64,000 bases of DNA from Archivesica marissinica (GCA_014843695.1 CM026400.1:48213301-48277300); one strand, 5' to 3'. Shown: positions 1 through 11,454, numbered from the stretch's first letter. Notes: a model not told the origin generated them from the letters alone. Program-made: numbers and translations.

Positions 1-121
1 GAAAGTTCTCTATATGTGCTGTCGCTTTTTAACTATGTACACATTTAAACGTTGACGAAATCAATGGCGGACGACTTGAGTTCACCGAGTTAGACCGGGT
101 ACACGTAAGTTCTACATATAC

Positions 122-292
122 CACAGGAACTTGAAATGTTATCCATAAGCCACCAAAGATCTAGTACCTCTATCCTAGGACACCCACTCTACCAAAGGTC
201 TCGTACCTCTATCATTGGACACCCCCTAGGGTATCCTAGGATAGAGGTACGAGACCTTTGGTGGCTTATGGATAATATTTCAAGTTCCTGTG
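122..292. mobile_element. Hairpin (foldback) MITE, copy 1
   Basis: The two ~60-bp arms are near-perfect inverted repeats: the left arm begins CACAGGAACTTGAAAT and the right arm ends in its complement. The centre contains CCTAGG palindromes. A related copy lies at 3397-3505. No coding capacity was seen. It would fold into a long hairpin, as expected for a non-autonomous foldback or MITE element. Confidence 0.8.
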
Positions 293-815
293 CATATACG
301 TAGTATGTGCTCCGTCATTGCCCAGAATGCAGGAAATGGCGTTTCATACCATCTAGATTTTAAAAAATCCACGTGGGCGGGGCATCCCCGGACCATCTAG
401 CGGCCTCGGTCCCTTCGGGGGCATCCGTGGCAGCAGTTTACTACAATGGCTCTTGACAGAAATTGGCCACACGGGTTCAGTTTACATTTACGTTAATAAT
501 AATTATTTTCGTCTATATTACATTGTGCATATGTACTCACCATGTAAACAATCAGTCATATTTATTTTTTTGCCAGTGATGTTAATTTTTTGTTCCAATC
601 AAATTATGCCTAATGTTGTATTTGTTCAGAGTTACCGTATATTTCCATATCTTATAATTCCGACCTAACAAAACCAAGTTGACAATTAACGATTTCGTAA
701 CAGCAAATTGAATTAATGTTTTGGAATTAGGTCAAGGATGATAATGACAAAGTTAGTGGTCAAACCGATATTGTTGGCTTTTACTACAGTTTTATTGAGC
801 GGATATAGCGACTCT
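293..815. other. Intergenic, no gene recognised
   Basis: This stretch holds a short GC-rich patch (about 365-440) and AT-rich unique sequence. The one short open frame (453-668) has no recognisable domain and I do not treat it as a gene. Confidence 0.5.
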
Positions 816-822
816 TTTATAA
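816..822 (+). promoter_or_regulatory. Possible TATA box of the RING gene
   Basis: TATAAAA lies 124-130 bp upstream of the start codon at 946. A second AT-rich TATA-like motif follows near 830. There is no direct evidence of a transcription start. Confidence 0.35.
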
Positions 823-945
823 AACCATGGATATAAAATTGGACACAGAGAGACAATAATTCAGGTGCACGGAGCACCCGGATTAACCAGCTCCAGTCTA
901 GTGTAGAACTATGCAGTTATAAAACATCACCCTACCCACTCCTAA

Positions 946-1668
946 ATGGCAATATTAGTCTTGGGTATATTATCAATCCTGTGTGTTGGTTTGACCATTT
1001 GCTGCACGATTCTACTTGGAATATCGGGACTTGATTATAGATATGTATGTATCCCGATATGTTTGACAGTGCTTTTGGCCTTCGTGTGCTATATCTGCTA
1101 TAAAGTGATGGCAGGTTTCATAAAGCTTGTTGTTGCTTTTGTGGTATTCTGTGTGTACGTGGTTCCATTCCTAGCCCGCGTTGTGATACTCTTGCACACT
1201 TCACTTATATACATTATGAATATTGCTGTGTTCCTGTTGAACTCTACAGGTCATATCCGCAATAGTGTTCAAGGTATCGACGCACGTGATCATAATTTGC
1301 ACGAGCAGGAAGTGCCAGACTATGATGACTATAATGACGTCAGAAGGAACATAGGTGATAATGATGATATGCACAGACAGAGGGGACACACACCTCAGAG
1401 ATTGTATCCCGATCTAACCGATTTTAACGACAACAGCGAACAATTTGAGGACAATTCTGATGATGATTATGTTCATGTACATACTAATCGTAACCATGAC
1501 GATGATCAGCAGTGCATCATTTGTTTTGAACGCGTTAGAAACGCCGCAATATTCCCGTGTGGGCATGCTCAAATGTGTGAACAATGCACGAGACGCATTA
1601 TGATGGGAAGGAATTTGTGTCCAATATGTCAAAGGCGGATCGTTGAGTACAGGAAAATTTATCTGTAG
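946..1668 (+). CDS. Multi-pass membrane RING-finger protein, putative E3 ubiquitin ligase (RNF26/neuralized-like RING)
   Basis: Single uninterrupted 240-codon frame; an in-frame TAA sits directly before the ATG (943-945), which fixes the start. Residues 1-98 are very hydrophobic and probably form three or four transmembrane helices (about 3-28, 33-55, 58-82, 84-99). Residues 110-187 are acidic, rich in Asp/Asn/His and likely disordered and cytosolic. A C3HC4 RING follows, with zinc ligands C190, C193, C205, H207, C211, C214, C225 and C228, and the protein ends shortly after in a hydrophobic IYL tail. N-terminal membrane helices plus a C-terminal RING resemble RNF26-type ligases; the RING itself also resembles neuralized/IAP RINGs. 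Such RINGs recruit E2 enzymes to ubiquitinate substrates; the substrate is unknown. The gene has no intron and is followed by AATAAA and an A-tract, so it may be a retrocopy that kept its frame. Function is inferred from the RING only. Confidence 0.8.
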   Translation: MAILVLGILSILCVGLTICCTILLGISGLDYRYVCIPICLTVLLAFVCYICYKVMAGFIKLVVAFVVFCVYVVPFLARVVILLHTSLIYIMNIAVFLLNSTGHIRNSVQGIDARDHNLHEQEVPDYDDYNDVRRNIGDNDDMHRQRGHTPQRLYPDLTDFNDNSEQFEDNSDDDYVHVHTNRNHDDDQQCIICFERVRNAAIFPCGHAQMCEQCTRRIMMGRNLCPICQRRIVEYRKIYL

Positions 1669-1856
1669 AGTTAATTGCATCATTAAACTAGTTTGAAGTT
1701 GGTCGATGTCCCCTTTTAAACACATTGCTGTCAAGAACCATTGCTGGTGCGGGCTGTTGTCTAATGTTGTTCAAACTTGTGGCCCAAACCATTTGTATTT
1801 TCATGCTCTGTATTGTATCTTTATGTGTATGACATAATTATGTACTGTTGATATGC

Positions 1857-1883
1857 AATAAAATATGGCTAAATAAAAAAAAA
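1857..1883 (+). terminator. Poly(A) signal plus encoded A-tract
   Basis: AATAAA at 1857-1862 is followed by an A-rich tract at 1871-1883, at about the distance where cleavage and polyadenylation would occur. A genome-encoded A-tract here is what a retroposed cDNA would leave. Confidence 0.55.
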
Positions 1884-1899
1884 GAACCATTGCAAACAT

Positions 1900-2905
1900 C
1901 TTACTATCAAGAGCAAATTGTAAACATAAAATACTGTCATGAGCTGTTTTTAACATCCTTCTGGCGATAATCGATAAACAATCTTGTTGTCAAGAACTCT
2001 TGTAAGCATTGCTGTCAGTCAAGAACCGATATAACTATATTGCTGTAAATAATCCATATAGCCATCTTGCTGTCAAGAACCCTTGTAACCATATTGCTGT
2101 CAAGATCCCTTGTAACCATATTGCTTTCAATGACCCTTGTATACAGATTGAGGTCAATAACTCCATATAACCATCTTGCTGTCAAGAACCCTTGTAGCCC
2201 ATATTGCTGTCAAGAACCCTTGTAACCATATTGCTTTCAATGACCCTTGTATTCAGATTGAGGTCAATAACCCATCTTGCTGTCAAGAACCCTTGTAGCC
2301 CATATTGCTTTCAATGACCATTGTATACAGATTGAGGTCAATAACCATATAACCATCTTGCTGTCAAGAACCCTTGTAGCCATCTTGCTGTCAAGAACCC
2401 TTGTAACCATATTGCTGTCAATGACCCTTGTAACCATATTGCTGTCAAGATCCCTTGTAACCATATTGCTGTCAAGAACCTTTGTAACCATCTTGCTGTC
2501 AAGATCCCTTGTAGCCCATATTGCTGTCAAGAACCTTTGTAACCATCTTGCTGTCAAGATCCCTTGTAGCCCATATTGCTGCCAATATCCCATGTAACCA
2601 TATTGCTGTCAAGAGCCTTTGTAAGTTGTAACCATATTGCTGTCAAGAACCCTTGTAACCATATTGCTGTCAAGAACCCTTGTAACCATATTACTGTCAA
2701 GATCCCTTGTAACCATATTACTGTCAAGATCCCTTGTAACCATATTACTGTCAAGATCCCATATAACCATCTTGCTGTCAAGAACCCTTGTAACCATATT
2801 GCTGTCAAGAACCCTTGTAGCCCATCTTGCTGTCAAGAGCCTTTGTAACCAACCATCTTGCTGCCAAGCCTAGAGTCATTGTAATCATTTTGCTATCGAG
2901 AACCA
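1900..2905. repeat. 27-bp tandem array, about 30+ copies
   Basis: Unit of the form CCATATTGCTGTCAAGAACC plus a TTGTAA spacer, with variants (CATCTTGCTGTC, GATCCC). Because 27 is a multiple of 3, several frames stay open on both strands; these are not genes. The array begins directly after the A-tract of the RING gene. Confidence 0.9.
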
Positions 2906-3014
2906 TTGTAGTTTGCACAAAATGCAATGTCTTTTGGATACTTTCATCATGGGCTCTATAGAAACTGTAAACTAGCACCCCTAACTGAAAATATCTATCT
3001 CTGAATACTGCCAA

Positions 3015-3220
3015 CTAATCTCACGAGTGTTACTGACAGGTCAGTTTGTTGTGGCAGAGTGTATAAACCACCCACATTTCCTGGGTAAGAACCAGTACCC
3101 AACTCTCCAACCTCCTTAGGCGAGTGTTACTGGCAGGTCAGTTTGTTGTGGCATAGTGTATAGACCACCCACATTTCCTGGGTATGAACCAGCACTCAAC
3201 TCTCCAACCTCCATAAGTGA
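3015..3220. repeat. Two-copy direct repeat, ~95 bp
   Basis: Two similar ~95-bp units contain GAGTGTTACTGNCAGGTCAG, CCACCCACATTTCCTGGGTA and CAACTCTCCAACCTCC. The downstream 3230-3360 has a tRNA-like GTTCGAAC patch and may be a decayed SINE. Confidence 0.6.
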
Positions 3221-3396
3221 CCGACAAATTTCTCACGTATCACCTTTTATCACTTATTCCTGATAGTGATAGGGAACGAACATACAGCCCTGATGATAGC
3301 AGTGAAAGGCGAGTTCGAACGACAGCGCGTTATCTAGACCACTCGGCCACCGAACCTCCTTGATTCGCTGATCAATGTAGTTTATTTACATCATAC

Positions 3397-3505
3397 CACA
3401 GGAACTTGAAATTGTATCCATTAAAAAAATAAATAGAGGGGTGGTGTCCTAGGATAGAGGTACAAGACCTTTGGTGGCTTATGGATACAATTTCATGTTC
3501 CTGTG
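3397..3505. mobile_element. Hairpin (foldback) MITE, copy 2
   Basis: Shares both ends with the element at 122-292 (CACAGGAACTTGAAAT... and its complement) but is shorter, with one arm largely deleted and replaced by an A-rich patch. Confidence 0.75.
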
Positions 3506-3557
3506 ATCATACTACCAACAAGTTAATATGGTACTGGGTCCGGGACTGTGGAATTAA

Positions 3558-4725
3558 CACTTTCCCTCATAGAAGCACCTCTTGACGCCATTACCAATAC
3601 GACATACATTGACAATGTAGTAGCCAAACCAATGTTCATAAACCCTTTCCCTCATAGAAGCACCTCTTGATGCCATTGCCAATACCACATACATTGACAA
3701 TGTAGTAGCCAAACCAATGTTCATAAACCCTTTCCCTCATAGAAGCACCTCTTGATGCCATTACCAATACCACATACATTAACCCTTTCCCTCATAGAAG
3801 CACCTCTTGACGCCATTACCAATACGACATACATTGACAATGTAGTAGCCAAACTGTTCATAATAAAGGCCAGAAACTCATGTAGTCCCAGTAATATCTA
3901 TGGAGGTGGGATAGATATGTCGACTACTTATCCACTGCATGATGGCTAAATGGCTGTCGCTTGTATGGAGATATAATAGTATATTAACCTAAATCTCTAT
4001 GTAGTCCCAGTAATATCAACGGAGGTGGGATAGATATGGCCACTACTTATCCACTGCATGATAGCTATATGGCTGTCGTTTGTATGGAGATATAATAGTA
4101 TATTAACCTAAATCTCAATGAAGTCCCAGTAATATCTATGGAGGTGGGATAGATATGGCCACTACTTATCCACTGCATGATAGCTATATGGCTGTCGTTT
4201 GTATGGAGATATAATAGTATATTAACCTAAATCTCAATGAAGTCCCAGTAATATCTGTGGAGGTGGGATAGATATGGCCACTACTTATCCACTGCATGAT
4301 AGCTAAACGGCTGTCGTTTGTATGAAGATATAATAGTACATTAACCTAAATCTCTATGTAGTCCCAGTAATATCTGTGGAGGTGGGATAGATATGGCCAC
4401 TACTTATCCACTGCATGATAGCTATATGGCTGTCGTTTGTATGGAGATATAATAGTATATTAACCTAAATCTCAATGAAGTCCCAGTAATATCTGTGGAG
4501 GTGGGATAGATATGGCCACTACTTATCCACTGCATGATAGCTAAACGGCTGTCGTTTGTATGAAGATATAATAGTACATTAACCTAAATCTCTATGTAGT
4601 CCCAGTAATATCTGTGGAGGTGGGATAGATATGGCCACTACTTATCCACTGCATGATAGCTAAACGGCTGTCGTTTGTATGGAAATATAATAGTACATTA
4701 ACCTAAATCTCTATGTAGGAAAGGG
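3558..4725 (+). mobile_element. TTAA-flanked (piggyBac-type) MITE, family T1, with expanded internal satellite
   Basis: Flanked by TTAA at 3554-3557 and 4726-4729. The ends are inverted (CACTTTCCCTCATAG on the left; complement of CCCTTTCCTACATAG on the right). The left part repeats the TIR-proximal segment (AGAAGCACCTCTTGA...) four times. The interior (about 3880-4720) is a ~119-bp unit repeated about seven times. A second copy in opposite orientation (9122-9451) has only two internal units. TTAA duplication and CCC-starting ends are typical of piggyBac-derived MITEs; the superfamily is inferred. Confidence 0.75.
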
Positions 4726-4729
4726 TTAA

Positions 4730-5014
4730 TGGAGCACGTAAATGGGGGGGATTTGGACATGTATTTTGATCTGGATTTTCCATTACCGCCCCTGAAAGTG
4801 GACAAACGATCACTCATTTACGGTATATCATCGGAAACTCACATTGTACCAATTGCAATCTAGAAAACTGCAAATATTTCAGGGAGAAATCATTCAGCCC
4901 CCTGGAAGGAGGGGATACCCCTCCCACACCCTCATTCTGCATAGTTAAAATCTCACACTGGCTATGTGCCTGTATTTTCGCCACTAGCATGCAGTCAGTA
5001 ATGGGAAGCTTTGA
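4730..5014. other. Unique intergenic sequence
   Basis: No gene or RNA recognised. Contains a C-rich patch near 4900-4930. Confidence 0.4.
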
Positions 5015-5368
5015 ATGGCTGCTTAGAACATGTAACTGCTTAGTAGAGGTCAAATATGTAACAAAATGTCAGTTAAGAAGTTTACTAACTGGCTGTTAAA
5101 GACAGGTTGACCGCTTATCAAAGGTCAAATTTGTAACAAAATGTCTAGGAAGTTTGATAACTGGCTGATAAAGACAGGTTGACCGCTTATTAGAGGTCAA
5201 ATATGTAACAAAATGCCAATTAAGAAGTTTACTAACTGGCTGTTTAAGACAGGTCGACCGCTTATTAGGTCAAATTTGTAACAAAATGCCAATTAAAAAG
5301 TTTACTAACTGGCTGTTTAAGACAGGTCAACTAATTATTACAGGTGACCACTGACGCAGGTTTGACTG
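5015..5368 (+). mobile_element. TA-flanked MITE (CAGTCAAACCTG family) with ~75-80 bp internal repeats
   Basis: Ends in ...CAGGTTTGACTG followed by TA at 5369-5370, the same terminus as copies at 8740, 22444, 30518 and 32649. The body is about four copies of a unit containing CTTATTAGAGGTCAAAT and AACTGGCTGTTTAAGACAGG. The left end is not clear. Confidence 0.6.
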
Positions 5369-5370
5369 TA

Positions 5371-7838
5371 CATGTTGTATATACAAGAGTAATAGCAATG
5401 CAACATGTATTGTATATACAGCATGTATATATATGTATTGTATATACAACATGTATATATATGTATTGTATATACAACATGTATATATATGTATTGTATA
5501 TACAACACAACATGTATATTGTATATACAACATGTATATATATGTATTGTATATACAGCATGTATATATATGTATTGTATATACAGCATGTATATATATG
5601 TATTGTATATACAACATGTATATATATGTATTGTATATACAGCATGTATATATATGTATTGTATATACAACATGTATATATATGTATTGTATATACAACA
5701 TGTATATATATGTATTGTATATACAACACAACATGTATATATATATATTGTATATACAACATGTATATATATATATTGTATATACAACATGTATATATAT
5801 GTATTGTATATACAACATGTATATATATGTATTGTATATACAACATGTATATATATGTATTGTATATACAACATGTATATATATATGTATTGTATATACA
5901 GCATGTATATATATGTATTGTATATACAACATGTATATATATGTATTGTATATACAACATGTATATATATGTATTGTATATACAACATGTATATATATGT
6001 ATTGTATATACAACATGTATATATATGTATTGTATATATAACATGTATATATATGTATTGTATATACAGCATGTATATATATGTATTGTATATATAACAT
6101 GTATATATATGTATTGTATATATAACATGTATATATATGTATTGTATATACAGCATGTATATATATGTATTGTATATACAACACAACATGTATATATATG
6201 TATTGTATATACAACACAACATGTATATATATGTATTGTATATACAACATGTATATATATATGTATTGTATATACAACACAACATGTATATATATGTATT
6301 GTATATACAACATGTATATATATGTATTGTATATACAACACAACATGTATATATATATATGTATTGTATATACAACACAACATGTATATATATGTATTGT
6401 ATATACAACACAACATGTATATATATGTATTGTATATACAGCACAACATGTATATATATGTATTGTATATACAGCACAACATGTATATATATGCATTGTA
6501 TATACAGCATGTATATATATGTATTGTATATACAACATGTATATATATATATGTATTGTATATACAACATGTATATATATGTATTGTATATACAACATGT
6601 ATATATATGTATTGTATATACAACATGTATATATATGTATTGTATATACAACATGTATATATATGTATTGTATATACAACATGTATATATATGTATTGTA
6701 TATCTGTATATATATGTTGTATACAACATGTATATATATGTATTGTATATACAACATGTATATATATGTATTGTATATACAACATGTATATATATGTATT
6801 GTATATACAACATGTATATATATGTATTGTATATACAACATGTATATATATATGTATTGTATATACAGCATGTATATATATGTATTGTATATACAACATG
6901 TATATATATGTATTGTATATACAACATGTATATATATGTATTGTATATACAACATGTATATATATGTATTGTATATACAACATGTATATATATGTATTGT
7001 ATATACAACATGTATATATATGTATTGTATATACAGCATGTATATATATGTATTGTATATACAGCATGTATATATATGTATTGTATATACAACATGTATA
7101 TATATGTATTGTATATACAGCATGTATATATATGTATTGTATATACAGCATGTATATATATGTATTGTATATACAGCATGTATATATATGTATTGTATAT
7201 ACAGCATGTATATATATGTATTGTATATACAACATGTATATATATGTATTGTATATACAACATGTATATATATGTATTGTATATACAGCATGTATATATA
7301 TGTATTGTATATACAACATGTATATATATGTATTGTATATACAGCACAACATGTATATATATGTATTGTATATACAGCATGTATATATATGTATTGTATA
7401 TACAGCATGTATATATATGTATTGTATATACAGCATGTATATATATGTATTGTATATACAACATGTATATATATGTATTGTATATACAGCATGTATATAT
7501 ATGTATTGTATATACAACATGTATATATATGTATTGTATATACAACATGTATATATATGTATTGTATATACAACATGTATATATATGTATTGTATATACA
7601 ACATGTATATATATGTATTGTATATACAACATGTATATATATGTATTGTATATACAACACAACATGTATATATATGTATTGTATATACAACACAACATGT
7701 ATATATATGTATTGTATATACAACACAACATGTATATATATGTATTGTATATACAGCATGTATATATATGTATTGTATATACAACACAACATGTATATAT
7801 ATGTATTGTATATACAACACAACATGTATATATATATG
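5371..7838. repeat. 28-bp AT-rich tandem array, about 85 copies (2.4 kb)
   Basis: Unit is CATGTATATATATGTATTGT plus ATATACAA, with variants (ACAGCATG, ACAACACAACATG, ATATAACATG). The core TGTATATACA is a perfect palindrome, so the array can form cruciforms. Since 28 is not a multiple of 3 and the unit carries no stop in any frame, enormous open frames (up to about 855 codons) run on both strands in all phases. They are artefacts of composition. Confidence 0.95.
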
Positions 7839-7879
7839 GACATTCTGATTAAGGTTGACAGAAGATGTCTGCCAATTAA

Positions 7880-8135
7880 CCCTTTCCACACCACAGACCT
7901 CTACATAGGCTTACAAAAAGTGTAGATCCAGATGAGCCGACTCATCAGGATCTGCACTTTTTGCCAGTAATATTAATATTTTTAGACAAAATTACCCATT
8001 TTTTATAAATGAACTGGTCCAAATGTAATTTTCCAATTAATTTATTGGTCTAAAAATATCACGCACCAGTCCATGTCAGTTACTTGGTGTTGAATGGGTG
8101 CACCAGTCCATGTCAGTTACTTGGTGTTGAATGGG
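7880..8135 (+). mobile_element. TTAA-flanked MITE, family T2
   Basis: TTAA at 7876-7879 and 8136-8139; termini CCCTTTCCACACCAC and complement of CCCATTCAACACCAAG. A subterminal stem around GTGTAGATCCAGATGAGCCG / CTCATCAGGATCTGCAC gives an internal hairpin. The last ~45 bp is duplicated. Other copies: 12540-12688, the split copy 12693-12713 + 16338-16524, and 43995-44095. Confidence 0.75.
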
Positions 8136-8182
8136 TTAAACAATTGAAACCTTGCATCATTTTAGCAGCACTAAGTATTACA

Positions 8183-8470
8183 GACGGATCTGTAGTCTAG
8201 TGGTAACACGCTGGACTGGTAATCCAGGGATCGCAGGTTCGATACCCCGTCTGACCCTATTAAAATTAACAGTCTTTCAGATGGTACTTTAAACCAAGGT
8301 CTCGTGTCGGTGATTTACATCGTGCACGTATAAGAACCAGAGGAGACTCTGGAATGGGTCTCTGTCTGTATCATTGCACTATCCTCCAAAAATCTAAAAT
8401 GACTAATCTCTTCAGGAGGTGTCACTCATATGGGTAACCCGTAGCGACGATAAATAAACGCAAAACACAC
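8183..8470 (+). mobile_element. tRNA-derived SINE, family C (Thr-like head)
   Basis: The head reads CTAGTGGTAACACGCTGGAC (A-box region), then an anticodon-like arm CTGGACTGGTAATCCAG (loop with GGT) and B box GGTTCGATACC. The tRNA-unrelated body contains AGGTCTCGTGTCGGTG, GTGCACGTATAAGAACCAGA, CTCTGGAATGGGTCTCTGTC and a tail GCGACGATAAATAAACGC. It is not a functional tRNA gene: the acceptor stem does not pair. Confidence 0.85.
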
Positions 8471-8488
8471 AGCACTATGTATGTAACA

Positions 8489-8740
8489 TTGCAAACCTGC
8501 CTTAAGCAGCCAGCCAAGGGAGTCAGAGAAAGTGGCTGCTTAGCACAGATGACTGCTTAATAGAGGTCAAATGTATAACAAAACAACATATTGGAAATCT
8601 GGAAACTGGCTGCTTAGCACAGGTGATTGCTTAATAGAGGTCAAATATATAATAAAACAAGATATTGGGAATCTGGAAACTGGCTGCTTAATACAGGTTG
8701 GCTGCTTAATGGAGGTGACCACTAACACAAGTTTGACTGT
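8489..8740 (+). mobile_element. TA-flanked MITE, CAGTCAAACCTG family
   Basis: Starts GCAAACCTGCCTTAAGCAGCC and ends AGTTTGACTGTG. The interior repeats motifs such as GGCTGCTTAGCACAG and CTTAATAGAGGTCAAAT. No ORF. Confidence 0.7.
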
Positions 8741-8759
8741 GTGTCAAATATTTCAATAA

Positions 8760-9117
8760 TTAATAGACACACTATTGTGGGTTACCAGTGATTGATTAGG
8801 CGGCGATGTTTTGTAAAGAATACATTATACAGGTATGTAAGATTTTAACCAAATTTCAGAAAAACTGAAATGTGTTGTTGCTAGGCACTAGATGACAGGG
8901 CATAATTATAGGATCATGAATAAATTACTGTCATAAAAGTATTTAAATTTCCAATGTGTTTATATTATAAGTAGCTTGTTTTGTAAAATGTTATAAAGCT
9001 ATAAGATAATTATGGTTGCTTGCCAGACAAAACTGAGGGGCTAGCATAGGAGCACTAAGAGTGTGAATAGACTAGGAGGGGATAGGGTGGGGCATATCCT
9101 TTCTCGGAATTGTTTTC
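8760..9117. other. Unique intergenic sequence
   Basis: AT-rich; I see no gene, RNA or repeat here. Confidence 0.4.
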
Positions 9118-9121
9118 TTAA

Positions 9122-9451
9122 CCCTTTCCTTCATAGAGATTTAGGTTAATATACTATTATATCTCCATACAAACGACAGCCATTTAGCTATCATGCAGTG
9201 GAGAAGTAGTCGCCATATCTATCCCACCTCCATAGATATTACTGGGACTTCATAGAGATTTAGGTTAATATACTATTATATCTCCATACAAACGACAGCC
9301 ATTTAGCTATCGTGCAGTGGATGGATAAGTAGTCGCCATATCTATCCCACCTCCACAGATATTACTGGGACTACATGAGATTCTGACCTTTATGACCATT
9401 GGTTTGTCGTATTGGTAATGGTGTCAAGAGGTGCTTCTATGAGGGAAAGGG
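9122..9451 (-). mobile_element. TTAA-flanked MITE, family T1, short copy
   Basis: TTAA at 9118-9121 and 9452-9455; TIRs CCCTTTCCTTCATAGAG and complement of CCCTTTCCCTCATAGAAG. Contains two of the ~119-bp internal units. It is the inverse-oriented relative of the copy at 3558-4725. Confidence 0.8.
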
Positions 9452-9513
9452 TTAAGCTAGAAGCGATTACCTGGAATCTCATGCTGTCTGGGGAATATTT
9501 ACTGTCGTGTTAA

Positions 9514-9600
9514 CTCTTTGTATGCTGGGTAAAGAAAAGGCTAAAAATAGTTCAAATAATTGTAGCAGACGACAATTCATTAAAGTATTTTTCTTATTTG
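9514..9600 (+). mobile_element. TTAA-MITE family T5, left part
   Basis: TTAA at 9510-9513, then CTCTTTGTATGCTGGGTAAA and ...AGTTCAAATAATTGTAGCAG. The matching right part (GGAATTTGTCATGACATATT ... GCTAGCATGCAATGAG) lies at about 10115-10222, so SINE insertions separate the two halves. Confidence 0.55.
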
Positions 9601-9607
9601 TTCCTCT

Positions 9608-9782
9608 TTTTTTTTACATCGCACCAACAGCTTAGGTCATATGGCGACTCCAGGTAGAACCACCGACCTGCCGTAAACTCACTGGAAAGAATTTGGCACT
9701 CCCAAGTTGGATTCGAACCTACAGGAGTCGGGAGCGAATGATTTGAAGTCAACAACCGTAACCACTCGACAAAAGGCGCCAT
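9608..9782 (-). mobile_element. tRNA-derived SINE, family E
   Basis: On the minus strand: CTTTTGTCGAGTGGTTACGG (A box), TTGACTTCAAATCATTCGCTC, and B box GGTTCGAATCC; the tail carries the CATATGACCTAAGCTGTTGG region and an A-run. A 30-bp array at 20317-20712 looks derived from this tail. Confidence 0.7.
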
Positions 9783-9807
9783 TACCTTTTCTATATAATT
9801 TCTTCAT

Positions 9808-9990
9808 TCTGTGTGTTTTACATTTATTTATCGTCTCTACCGGTTGCCCATATGAGCGACGCCTCCTGAAGAGATTAGTCATTTTAGATTTTTGGAGGAG
9901 AGTGCATGATACAGACAGAGACCCATTCCAGAGTCTCCTCTGGTTCTTTTACGTGCACGGTGTAAAGCACCGACACGAGACCTCGGATTT
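9808..9990 (-). mobile_element. SINE family C, 5'-truncated copy
   Basis: Tail and body only: complement of CGATAAATAAATGTAAAACAC, CTTCAGGAGGCGTCGCTCAT and GTCTCGTGTCGGTGCTTTAC. Confidence 0.75.
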
Positions 9991-10317
9991 CTTCATTCTT
10001 ACTATGTGAATATTAATAGGTACATTCATAATATATAAAACTATGGTGTCAAGGTATATGCAATTTTGAACAATAATTATTATGTTATTAACTTATTATA
10101 TGTTATATAAAACAGCTTAGTTGTTACTGAAAACTCCCCAGACGGCATGACATTCCAGGAAATATTCATGGAATTTGTCATGACATATTTCACTTATTTT
10201 TACCGCTAGCATGCAATGAGATAATCGGATATTTAGCGACATTCAAATAAATAGCTTCCTCTGCTATATCAAGCTTAATACATGTATATTATGTTGACGC
10301 TTATAAAGCCGAATAAA

Positions 10318-11236
10318 TTGGAAGGAATGTGTTAACAATTGCAAGCGTGCTCAGATAAACGGGTCGAAATAGCAAGTTATTTCCAATATAACGCCTAGAC
10401 AGACAGACGGACGGATGGACTGATAGAGGAATCAAACCATTACAAGCTTGGATAAACTGGTCGAAATAGCAAGTTATTGCCAATATAACACCTAGACGGA
10501 CGGACAGACGGACGGACTGATAGAGGAATCAATCAGATTCCCATCAAACCATTACAAGCTCGGCTAACTGGTCAAAATAGGAAGTTGTTGCCAATATAAT
10601 GCCTAGACAGACGGACGGACGGACTGATAGAGGAATCAATCAGATGCCCATCAAACCATTACAAGCTCGGCTAACTGGTCAAAATAGGAAGTTGTTGCCA
10701 ATATAACGCCTAGACAGACAGATGGACGGACTGATAGAGAAATCAATCAGATGCCCATCAAACCATTACAAGCTTGGCTAACTGGTCGAAATAGCAAGTT
10801 ATTGCCAATATAACGCCTAGACAGACTGACGGACAGACAGACAGATGGACGGACTGATAGAGAAATCAATCAGATTCCCATCAAACCATTACAAGCTTGG
10901 CTAACTGGTCGAAATAGCAAGTTATTGCCAATATAACGCCTAGACAGACTGACGGACAGACAGACAGATGGACGGACTGATAGAGAAATCAATCAGATTC
11001 CCATCAAACCATTACAAGCTTGGCTAACTGGTCGAAATAGCAAGTTATTGCCAAAACAAAGTTCTTGTTATGCCTAAACAGACAGACAGACAGACAGACA
11101 GACACACGGATAGAGGAATCAAACCATTACAAACTTGGCTAACTGGCCAACATAGGAAGTTGTTGCCAATATAATGCCTAGACAGACAGACATACGGATG
11201 GATAGAGGAATAAATCAGATGCCCATTAAACAATGA
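10318..11236. repeat. ~100-122-bp tandem array, about eight copies
   Basis: Unit includes ATCAAACCATTACAAGCTTG, CTAACTGGTCGAAATAGCAA, TTGCCAATATAACGCCTAGA, a (GACA/GACG)n microsatellite stretch and GGACTGATAGAGAAATCAAT. Length differences are mostly in the internal GACA microsatellite. Confidence 0.9.
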
Positions 11237-11454
11237 CAAAGCAGACAAGAACTCGTAGATGCTAACTCTCCAAAATCAGCTACAGCCATTGTAACAAGTA
11301 CGGTAGATTGTCCCACATTTTAACCCTCTAGTTTGCCCTTCTCTATGCACTGTTTAATACTTCACCATATATTTCTTCATACAGAAAATTAAAACAGATT
11401 CATTTGCAAATGTATCCTAGTGTTTAGTCATAATTGTGTTAAAACTGACTGTCA

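Noticed and set aside
5327..7925. Open frames of 570-855 codons on both strands in all phases
   Set aside because: They translate a 28-bp AT-rich repeat that has no stop in any phase; the Tyr/Ile/Cys-rich product recurs in every frame, so it reflects composition only.
8183..8260. A functional tRNA-Thr gene
   Set aside because: A and B boxes and an anticodon-like arm are present, but the acceptor stem does not pair and the head is joined to a conserved non-tRNA body repeated across the window: a SINE.
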